Shown piece by piece: positions 1 through 5,599 of a DNA stretch of 47,271 nucleotides (position 1 is its first letter; every line of letters starts with the position of its first letter). Below the pieces are notes generated by a model. It did no database searches and had not been told where the DNA came from. It saw only the letters and a program-made list of their open reading frames with translations. The position numbers and the translations under genes are program-made. Source of the stretch: an uncultured Collinsella sp. (GTDB lineage: Bacteria > Actinomycetota > Coriobacteriia > Coriobacteriales > Coriobacteriaceae); NCBI GenBank assembly GCA_900541205.1, contig UQIV01000020.1, positions 1 to 47,271 of the forward strand, written 5' to 3'.

Positions 1-15
1 CACTCCGCACATATT

Positions 16-100
16 TTGTTGCGGTTTATTTTACGGGAACCCCAGTCAACATCAGCGAACTTTCTGGGGGATGTTGGTTGATTCGGGGTGCGCAAAACAA
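16..100. other. Long imperfect hairpin upstream of the first gene
   Basis: Two nested inverted repeats are visible. TTGTTGCG near 16-24 opposes CGCAAAACAA at 91-100, and the CCCCAGTCAACATC block at 40-53 opposes the GATGTTGGTTGATTCGGGG block at 70-88 with small bulges. The whole could fold into one long stem. No T-run follows, so it is not a standard intrinsic terminator. It may be the end of an upstream gene, an operator region or a structured leader. Confidence 0.4.
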
Positions 101-184
101 CAGTTTCAAATATTGTTGCTTCCTGTTCAATTCTGCCTATCTACAATTAATCGCAAGCGTATGACTTGAGGAGATTGTTTACAG

Positions 185-1594
185 GTGGAATCGGTCACTA
201 TTCTTTGGATTGTCTTTTATGTCTTTATCGGTTTGTCGAGCGTTCGGCTTGTTCGCTTTGCTGGTCCTTTGGCGATTGGAGGGCAATACACCGTCGAAGA
301 ACTGTATCCCTCCGATGAGTCGGGCAGGTTGAACGTTGCCTACCGAATTCTCGCTCCAACAATTTGTTGCCAGCTCCCGGTTTTTATTATGGCTGCTATT
401 TTCGATGTGTTTTCAGTTCCAGGTCCTTCGCTGCGTTACATGCCTACCCTTTTCTATTGGTTGTTTCTTGGGGTAATCAAGCATGTAAGGGGTAAATTGC
501 GGTTCCGGACTCTTCCTTTCTCATTCGAGGCGTTCATGTCTCTTTTGCTGTCCCTAGCATTTGATCATTTTGTTATCGATGGTTATCTCGGAGGACAGGG
601 GCTAGATGTGCTTGATACTTCGAGCATTGCTTTTGAGTTTGAGCTGGCATTATTTGGAGTTGTGACCTTTTGGATTTCCACCTTTTTTAAACGTTATCAA
701 ATTAAGTGCAGCCGTGTGCACTCAAATGCCGCTCCATCATATGTCGTTCCTTCGGACTCCGTCTTTGGTTACTCTTCAATCGATACGGGTGAGGCCAGGC
801 TCTTCTCATACGAGCGCGAATATGGCGATCTCTTACCTCAGCGATTTTCAAGCGATCTTCTGTTGAGAAGTGTTTTCTTTGCAATTATGGCGATTGAGGA
901 CGGGAATCGGCCCGAGTTTATCCGAACAATCGAGCGCATGGCGGCTCATTTCCATTTGGCAAAAACCACTGGAATAATGCAGCAGACGAGCGATGCTCCT
1001 TTGTCTGATATGGATAGCGTTAAACTCGCAATTCCCTATATTGAGCGCATGTGGGACCAGTTTCTTGTTGAATTCGCCCGTTCTGCCGAAGGGGCAGGGG
1101 GAGGCGCCCTACGAATCTTCAAGTGTTACTACACCTACGATTACTGTATGTTGTCGCGGACTATCCGCAATCATTTTGCGCCGTTTTACGGGGACTATTG
1201 TGGAACGAGATTACTTAATGCTAATCGCGTATTTTGCGATGTTCTGGAATTTGAGGAAAGACAGCGCTACGGGTTGCTTCCAAAGACGGTTTCTGCAACG
1301 GGATCGATATGCGCCACTGAGCTTGGATGGCTTTCTGGAGAGTACTGTTATTGGTCCGATTACAATACGGTTGTATCCTGCCTGAATGGAAATGATGCCA
1401 ATGGCGTTAAGCTGGTCAGCAAAAATGATGTAAATAAAACTCAGATCACTGAGACGACATCAAGGCTTAAGGAGCAAGGTGTTTCCGTTCTTGAGGCCAA
1501 GTATGTGCCCGGCGCTTCGGCGACCATCGTGTGCATCAGCGATTCCTCTAAGATTTCGAGTACAGCCGGTAGTGACTGGATGGTTGTTGGCTAG
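185..1594 (+). CDS. Membrane protein with a transglycosylase-like soluble domain (unknown function)
   Basis: The protein has 469 aa and starts at GTG 185, with GAGGAG at 168-173 as ribosome site. About five hydrophobic segments fill the N-terminal half (roughly residues 5-24, 54-77, 85-99, 113-131, 148-168). A soluble part follows. Residues 232-275 contain FAIMAIEDGNRP, then an R/E-rich helix, then AKTTGIMQQ and LSD. The spacing of E238-D239 and the T-T-G-I-M-Q-Q stretch resemble the catalytic region of lysozyme-fold and GT51-type transglycosylases (EDxxF ... GGSTITQQ). That link is my inference from motif shape, not an established family assignment. The C-terminal 100 residues look unstructured or sensor-like. 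It lies 5' of a PqqD-like gene and a SIR2 gene in an AT-rich accessory block, so a surveillance or defence role is possible. The precise function is not known to me. Confidence 0.75.
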   Translation: MESVTILWIVFYVFIGLSSVRLVRFAGPLAIGGQYTVEELYPSDESGRLNVAYRILAPTICCQLPVFIMAAIFDVFSVPGPSLRYMPTLFYWLFLGVIKHVRGKLRFRTLPFSFEAFMSLLLSLAFDHFVIDGYLGGQGLDVLDTSSIAFEFELALFGVVTFWISTFFKRYQIKCSRVHSNAAPSYVVPSDSVFGYSSIDTGEARLFSYEREYGDLLPQRFSSDLLLRSVFFAIMAIEDGNRPEFIRTIERMAAHFHLAKTTGIMQQTSDAPLSDMDSVKLAIPYIERMWDQFLVEFARSAEGAGGGALRIFKCYYTYDYCMLSRTIRNHFAPFYGDYCGTRLLNANRVFCDVLEFEERQRYGLLPKTVSATGSICATELGWLSGEYCYWSDYNTVVSCLNGNDANGVKLVSKNDVNKTQITETTSRLKEQGVSVLEAKYVPGASATIVCISDSSKISSTAGSDWMVVG

Positions 1595-1652
1595 GGGATT
1601 TAACTCAACCTTTTCGCATATTGATGGCGCATTCTCGTGCGCAGGCGCGTAA

Positions 1653-1970
1653 ATGTGTCGCATCAGTTTCAACGCGAAGATTATTTGCCGCTTGATTAAA
1701 TTGTTTAGATGCGCAATTACTGCGCATCTAGGTTATTATCCTGTTAATGATACGGTCATCGTGACCTCAAGTGAGGCGGTGACAACGGAGGGTCGTTGTT
1801 CGGTCATCACCGGCAACGGCCCTTTGATTTGGGATCTTGCTTTGGCAAGAGAGTTTAAGACTTCCGCTCAACTTATCGAACTCCTAGAGAGTCGTGGCGT
1901 TCTAACTGATGCTGCTGCGTTAGATTGCCTGAGGCGTGAAATGAATATTTGCTCGCCGGAGCACCACTGA
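1653..1970 (+). CDS. Small PqqD-like protein
   Basis: This reading frame of 105 codons has good coding character from about codon 30 onward. The stretch TGNGPLIWDLA followed by a helix and LIELLESRGV resembles the winged-helix core of PqqD-family peptide-binding proteins (N-x-T-G-x-x-I-W-x-L-L). The start is uncertain: ATG 1653 has no good ribosome site, and a perfect 10-bp inverted repeat at 1706-1730 falls inside the frame, so translation may begin later (for example GTG 1761) or the gene may be a 5'-decayed remnant. PqqD-like domains normally present peptides to radical-SAM or other tailoring enzymes, none of which is visible nearby. The PqqD link is tentative. Confidence 0.45.
   Translation: MCRISFNAKIICRLIKLFRCAITAHLGYYPVNDTVIVTSSEAVTTEGRCSVITGNGPLIWDLALAREFKTSAQLIELLESRGVLTDAAALDCLRREMNICSPEHH
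1706..1730. promoter_or_regulatory. Perfect 10-bp inverted repeat
   Basis: TAGATGCGCA (1706-1715) and TGCGCATCTA (1721-1730) flank the 5-nt loop ATTAC. No T-run follows, so an operator is more likely than a terminator. It lies between the membrane-protein gene and the coding core of the PqqD-like frame, and may control the latter. Confidence 0.45.
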
Positions 1971-2053
1971 ATACTGGGGCAACTGTGCGGTTCGCATTTT
2001 AAATTGTCGAGCAGCTTTTGTCTCCGATGAAGTTTTGCAATTCTAGCAAAACA

Positions 2054-2072
2054 CAAACATATGTTCTATACT
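2054..2072 (+). promoter_or_regulatory. LexA-box-like palindrome over the SIR2 gene promoter
   Basis: CAAACATATGTTCT at 2054-2067 matches the Gram-positive/actinobacterial SOS box CGAACRNRYGTTYG at every position except the second and the last. Its right end abuts a good -10 hexamer, TATACT (2067-2072). A weak -35 (TAGCAA, 2044-2049) lies 17 bp upstream. A separate 7-bp inverted repeat, GTTTTGC/GCAAAAC, spans 2032-2052. Repressor binding here would cover the promoter. LexA control is inferred from the sequence match only. Confidence 0.4.
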
Positions 2073-2102
2073 TATAGAAGTAGGCTTGTTTGGAGGCATT
2101 AG

Positions 2103-3698
2103 ATGGAAGTCGGAAGAGATGACATTGTAGACAGCGTTGTACGTCTGATAAATGGAGTGGGGCGTAGCCCATATTTATTCGTTGGATCGGGCTTTTCTCG
2201 TAGATACATGGGTACCGACGATTGGGTTGGCTTGTTAAGGCACCTCTGTTCCCGTCTTTCCGATGATCCATTTCGGCTTGACTCATACCTAGCGCGTTGT
2301 CCAGATGAGTCTGACAATAGCGCCTTGCCCTTTGCCGCGACGATGCTTGATAAGGATATGCGCATAGCTGTTCTTGAGGACCCTCGCTTCGCTTCTTTTA
2401 GAAACGATCATGCAGAGGTCATTCGTCAGCGCAAATCTGTTTTAAAGATTATGGCGGCCGAGAGGTTATCCTCGTTCAAACCCGACCAAATGACGCATGA
2501 GCTTGATATCTTGAGAGAGGTTGGCAGGCGGCGTATCTCTGGAGTTATTACAACCAACTATGACTGTCTCCTGGAGTCGCTATTTCCCGAGTTTAAAGTT
2601 TTTGTTGGCCAGGACGATCTCGTCTTTCATAGAACTTTTGAAATGGGTGAAATCTATAAGATCCACGGTTCTATGGATAATCCTGAATCTATGGTTCTTG
2701 AGGAGGCGGATTACGCAAAACTCGCCGAAACTCAGGATTACTTGGCGGCCAAGTTGCTGACTATTTTCATGGAATACCCAATTATATTTATTGGCTATTC
2801 CCTTAACGATCCCGATATTCAATCTATCCTCATGTCGATTTCGCGTTGCCTCGGTTCAAATAATCTCGCATTGCTCAAAGAGCGTTTTATTTTTCTAACT
2901 AGGGGCGAAAACGCAACCTCGACACATTCGATTACATTTCCGGGTATCGGCGAGATAAGCATGACCGAGATTAGGACGAATGATTTTGACGCAGTGTATG
3001 AAGCAATTGGACATTCCAAATGCTCCTTCTCGCCCAGGATCATTCGTGAGCTGCGCAGGAGTATCTACGCCCTGGCAGATAAGGGCGAGCCAAATGATTC
3101 TCTGGTAGTCGAAGCGAGTTTTAGCGACCTCGAGAGACTTCCGGAGGGACAGCATCTTGTGCTGGGCATCGGTGTCGCAAATGCATCTTTGGGCCACGGT
3201 CATATGGTCAAAGCCGAGCTTTTATATCGTGATGTTGTGTTTGATGACGAACATGTTGCTCCTAAGCTTGCCGTCGAGGAATACCTTCCTTCGCTGCTTG
3301 CTTCTAACTCGGGTGGTTTGCCCATGTATAAGTATTTAAGCGCGTATTCAGGGGAAGTTCTTAATCCAAGGATTCTAAAGGAAATAGATGAGAAGAAGGA
3401 TTTAGATGCTTTTCTAAACAACAGCCTACGAAAGGCAAAAGGTAGCTATCATCATTCGGGAATTAGACACTCGGTTCAGTCTGTTATAGCCAACGAAGGC
3501 TTTGAGGAAGCATTTAAAAAGCTTGTGCTACTTGAAGAAGATGAGATCGATCTAAATAAGTTGCTTGAATATCTGAGGGCGCTCATCACGGACGATCGCA
3601 AGATAATCCACGGTAATAGCGAGCTGAAACGGCTTATTAGAATGTATGATTTCCTTAAGTACAAGAAGGCCTTCGACATATCGGCTACTAGTGAGTAA
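2103..3698 (+). CDS. SIR2-like (SIR2_2 type) NADase-family protein, probable defence effector
   Basis: The protein has 531 aa and starts at ATG 2103, with GGAGG at 2092-2096. The N-terminal 250 residues form a SIR2-like Rossmann domain: FVGSGFSRRY (26-35) is the NAD-binding loop, TTNYD (150-154) follows, KIHGS (186-190) carries the expected catalytic His188, and GYSLNDPDI (231-239) closes the fold. These are the hallmarks of bacterial SIR2_2 proteins, many of which deplete NAD+ in anti-phage systems. The C-terminal half (about 270-531) matches no domain I recognise and is rich in charged helices; it may be the sensor. No helicase, Argonaute or HerA partner is present. The closest neighbours are the membrane protein and the PqqD-like gene upstream. 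The SOS-like box at its promoter suggests damage-linked induction. The SIR2 fold is sure; the defence role is inferred. Confidence 0.85.
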   Translation: MEVGRDDIVDSVVRLINGVGRSPYLFVGSGFSRRYMGTDDWVGLLRHLCSRLSDDPFRLDSYLARCPDESDNSALPFAATMLDKDMRIAVLEDPRFASFRNDHAEVIRQRKSVLKIMAAERLSSFKPDQMTHELDILREVGRRRISGVITTNYDCLLESLFPEFKVFVGQDDLVFHRTFEMGEIYKIHGSMDNPESMVLEEADYAKLAETQDYLAAKLLTIFMEYPIIFIGYSLNDPDIQSILMSISRCLGSNNLALLKERFIFLTRGENATSTHSITFPGIGEISMTEIRTNDFDAVYEAIGHSKCSFSPRIIRELRRSIYALADKGEPNDSLVVEASFSDLERLPEGQHLVLGIGVANASLGHGHMVKAELLYRDVVFDDEHVAPKLAVEEYLPSLLASNSGGLPMYKYLSAYSGEVLNPRILKEIDEKKDLDAFLNNSLRKAKGSYHHSGIRHSVQSVIANEGFEEAFKKLVLLEEDEIDLNKLLEYLRALITDDRKIIHGNSELKRLIRMYDFLKYKKAFDISATSE

Positions 3699-3704
3699 TC
3701 CCAC

Positions 3705-3938
3705 CTAGCGTCTATGAAGAAGGCCATCTTTGTAAACTATGGCATCTGAGCGTATAGTGCGAACACCACGTGCAAATGCATACTTAATATAACGCTTTTG
3801 GCTTGAAATCACAATGGTGTCAGTTTTTGGTCTGTCAAATAAGGGGGAGATGGTGTAGCGTATCTTCCTGTAATACAAAAGCTCTTTGGGAGCTTTAAGG
3901 GTGACGCTTTCAAACTGAGAGTGTTGCCCTTTTTTCAT
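3705..3938 (-). CDS. Possible 77-residue basic protein or gene remnant
   Basis: A minus-strand frame from ATG 3938 to TAG 3705 encodes a very basic 77-residue peptide with protein-like composition (…DTIVISSQKRYIKYAFARG…). No clear ribosome site precedes the ATG. The frame stays open upstream to about 4256, but that part crosses the hairpin terminator and repeat DNA and does not look coding. It converges on the SIR2 gene. I recognise no family; it may be the 3' end of a decayed gene. Confidence 0.2.
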   Translation of the reverse strand: MKKGQHSQFESVTLKAPKELLYYRKIRYTISPLFDRPKTDTIVISSQKRYIKYAFARGVRTIRSDAIVYKDGLLHRR

Positions 3939-4058
3939 GTATGCAATGTGTGACGTACTGGCCAAGCACCACCCCGGCAATGGAATGATCGAGCATGGGC
4001 GGCTTCTACTGGTTGATGTGATCGTGGTCAAACAAGTGATATCGATTAGAATTAAATC

Positions 4059-4119
4059 AATTGCGCTGGAAGCCTTCGGGCGACACCTGAAGAGGGCTGA
4101 TGCGTCGGCCCTCTTTTTT
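4059..4119 (+). ncRNA. Candidate small RNA with its own promoter and terminator
   Basis: A plausible promoter (TGGTCA 4025-4030, 16-bp spacer, TAGAAT 4047-4052) would start a transcript near 4059. That transcript contains a short GCC-TTCG-GGC tetraloop hairpin near 4072-4081, then ends at an intrinsic terminator at 4091-4119. The terminator has no plus-strand gene for 390 bases upstream, which is why I propose an sRNA of about 60 nt. A long 3' UTR of the SIR2 gene is the alternative. Confidence 0.3.
4091..4119 (+). terminator. Intrinsic terminator
   Basis: AGAGGGC (4091-4097) pairs with GCCCTCT (4108-4114) around a 10-nt loop, and a run of six T follows. It has the form of a strong plus-strand terminator for the candidate sRNA or the SIR2 transcript. 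Confidence 0.8.
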
Positions 4120-4220
4120 GTTTGGATGTAAGATTCGGCCTGGCAAAACAAGGATCTCATTTGGGGAGAAACAAATATCCAGTGCTTTTCGCTTCGGGAC
4201 ACGCGGTTTAAGCGTGCTTT

Positions 4221-4344
4221 CGGAAGTGCGGGGAAAAATCGGAAACCTCCGAGCATAAACCGAATTTCGGCAACAAAACCGCAGGTCGCGGGAGGCTAAA
4301 ACAGGGGTCTGGTCTGTCGATCTCGGTTTTTCACCGCACTTCCG
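4221..4344. repeat. REPIN-like palindromic unit A
   Basis: The unit begins CGGAAGTGCGGGGAAAAATCGG and ends with the inverted form CGGTTTTTCACCGCACTTCCGG. Its interior contains AAACCGCAGGT and CAGGGGTCTGGTCTG. It aligns over its length with unit B at 4356-4481, so the two are diverged direct copies of one mobile palindromic element. The layout of two inverted REP-like ends around a spacer is that of a REPIN or a small MITE. Confidence 0.6.
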
Positions 4345-4355
4345 GAAACGCCCGA

Positions 4356-4481
4356 CGGAAGTATGCGGCAAATTTTGGAACCCTCGAGCACACTGCCCAT
4401 TTCGTGAAAAGAAACCGCAGGTAGAAGCGTTGCCGCTATCCAGTGTGGTCTGCATTTCAACAATTTGCCGCATACTTCTGG
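4356..4481. repeat. REPIN-like palindromic unit B
   Basis: Second copy of the same kind of element. The left end CGGAAGTATGCGGCAAATTTT and right end AATTTGCCGCATACTTCTGG are inverted repeats. The interior AAACCGCAGGT and CCAGTGTGGTCTG match unit A. The two arms of each unit agree better with each other than with the other unit (GTGCGG in A, GTATGCGG in B), as expected if stem pairing is maintained by compensating change. Confidence 0.6.
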
Positions 4482-4559
4482 AATTTACACAAGCTCGACT
4501 GGGCTGTCTATCGTTTGGTGCTGATGAATCTTGCCTGGACCTTGTTATTTGTATTTAAA

Positions 4560-4593
4560 TAGATACACTTAACTTATAAGTTAAGTGTATCTA
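4560..4593. promoter_or_regulatory. Perfect 34-bp palindrome, probable toxin-antitoxin operator
   Basis: Positions 4560-4593 are an uninterrupted perfect palindrome centred on CTTATAAG, with arms reading TAGATACACTTAACTTA. It lies immediately upstream of the toxin ribosome site and includes a TTATAA -10-like core. Antitoxins of the HigA/Xre type repress their own operons through such sites, so this is the likely autoregulatory operator. The location also fits a cruciform or a transcript hairpin. Confidence 0.75.
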
Positions 4594-4610
4594 GAAATGG
4601 GAGGTGGCCC

Positions 4611-5024
4611 TTGGTTGAAGGATACGATCTTGTCGAATATGGGGATCCCAAGGGCCGACCGTTTTGGGAGCTGACGACTTCTCCCGCCAACTCTCAATTC
4701 CAGAAAATGTTGACAGACCCTAAAAAGAAGCTTGCCGCCCGTAAAATGATCGACCAGATTTCAAAAATCTATGATTATGGGTTAAAGGTTGCGAGTGGGA
4801 CCTCAAAGCTACGATGTATTGATTCTAAGATTGGCCTCTATGAACTGAAAGGGTTTGACGGGGCAAATCGAGAGATGATTTATGCCATATGTCAGGGCGT
4901 AGACAAAATTGTTCTATTGTTTTGGTTTAAAGGACATCAGGGATCAGGAAATATCAGTAAAGAAATCGAGCGGGCCAAGCGATTAGCCGTAATAGCACGT
5001 CAACTTCTGGAAACTGAGCGTTGA
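4611..5024 (+). CDS. RelE/HigB-type toxin (Gp49-like)
   Basis: The protein has 137 aa and starts at TTG 4611, six bases after GGGAGG (4599-4604). An ATG at 4597 is out of frame. The core reads PFWELTTSP, LRCIDSKIGLYELKGFD, REMIYAI and KIVLLFWFKG, the beta-sheet pattern of phage-derived Gp49-like/HigB toxins of the RelE superfamily, which act as ribosome-dependent mRNA nucleases. The conserved C-terminal helix with ERAKRLA is present. The antitoxin gene follows 33 bases later, and the toxin-first order is that of higBA loci. Regulation is probably through the palindrome upstream. The gene looks intact; activity is not shown by sequence alone. Confidence 0.8.
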   Translation: MVEGYDLVEYGDPKGRPFWELTTSPANSQFQKMLTDPKKKLAARKMIDQISKIYDYGLKVASGTSKLRCIDSKIGLYELKGFDGANREMIYAICQGVDKIVLLFWFKGHQGSGNISKEIERAKRLAVIARQLLETER

Positions 5025-5057
5025 CTTTCATACTTGGCTTTCGAAACGGAGAACACA

Positions 5058-5444
5058 ATGAATAAAGTAGATTTATCTGATTTTTATGCCGAGACAGAAA
5101 CTAGCGAAACACGCGCTTATGAACACGCGCTAGATATCGAGTTTATTGTTCATCGCGAGATGAAGCATTTGGGTTTAAGCAAAAGCGATTTGGCAAAGCG
5201 TATGGGCGTGAGCCTTCAGTCGCTTTCGAAGCTGTTGAATTCTCAGCCCAATATGACGCTGAAGACGATCGCCAGGTTCGAGCTCGCTTTGGGTATCAAT
5301 ATCGTTCCTAAGGTTACCGTTAACTATTCTAAAGAGCTACCGTTTCTCTCGTCCAATGATTCCGTGCGAGAGCAATGTACATTGCCTGCCATTCTCCCTG
5401 CAGAGCTGTCAGCAGATTGCGATGTGCCTTTTCAGAGCGAATAG
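5058..5444 (+). CDS. HigA/Xre-type antitoxin
   Basis: The protein has 128 aa. I chose ATG 5058 because GGAGA (5048-5052) lies five bases upstream; a TTG further up (5034) is less likely. A helix-turn-helix of the Xre/Cro class is clear: LGLSKSDLAKRMGVSLQSLSKLL, then LKTIARFELALGI. The N-terminal 40 residues are acidic and could bind the basic toxin; the C-terminal tail is probably flexible. Gene order, spacing and the upstream palindrome make this the antitoxin and autorepressor of the 4611 toxin. Confidence 0.8.
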   Translation: MNKVDLSDFYAETETSETRAYEHALDIEFIVHREMKHLGLSKSDLAKRMGVSLQSLSKLLNSQPNMTLKTIARFELALGINIVPKVTVNYSKELPFLSSNDSVREQCTLPAILPAELSADCDVPFQSE

Positions 5445-5536
5445 CAGCCTCTCAATGAGTCTGGGTCGGACGAGTTGCCATCCCCGCATCCTCTAAAAAA
5501 GTTCTTAAAACAGCCTTAAAGGCGCCTTGGCTCGCG

Positions 5537-5570
5537 TTGACAGCGTAAAATACGCATGTTTGACTATGAC
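5537..5570 (+). promoter_or_regulatory. Possible pel operon promoter
   Basis: A perfect -35 hexamer TTGACA sits at 5537-5542, but the best -10 candidates downstream (GACTAT 5562-5567, TATGAC 5565-5570) are spaced too far. TAAAAT at 5546-5551 lies inside GCGTA-AAA-TACGC, a small palindrome that could be an operator. The region is the only promoter-like stretch before an 11-kb operon; the exact hexamers are unsure. Confidence 0.35.
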
Positions 5571-5599
5571 TAAAGTGGATCTTAGGGGAGGGGTGCGCC

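Larger units (their letters stand above)
3699..4558. other. Gene-poor stretch between the SIR2 gene and the toxin-antitoxin pair
   Basis: No convincing plus-strand gene is visible in these 860 bases. The stretch holds a doubtful minus-strand frame (3705-3938), a possible small RNA with an intrinsic terminator (4059-4119), two tandem palindromic units (4221-4481), and an unassigned AT-rich tail that runs into the toxin-antitoxin promoter. No integrase, transposase or tRNA is visible in it. Confidence 0.6.

Noticed and set aside
16..100. Retron or other RT-associated ncRNA
   Set aside because: No reverse transcriptase gene is present nearby.
3705..4256. Long minus-strand gene (183 codons)
   Set aside because: Its upstream half runs through a terminator hairpin and repeat DNA and has low-complexity sequence; only the last 77 codons look protein-like, and they are listed with low confidence.
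4221..4487. CRISPR array
   Set aside because: There are only two units, each a long inverted repeat with related interior; there are no short direct repeats with unique spacers and no cas genes.
4797..5444. Toxin-antitoxin pair decayed by frameshift
   Set aside because: Both frames are open and complete with ribosome sites and typical lengths.
1..5450. Prophage or integrative element with an integrase
   Set aside because: No integrase, transposase, capsid or plasmid gene is visible in the window; the island idea rests on composition and gene type only.
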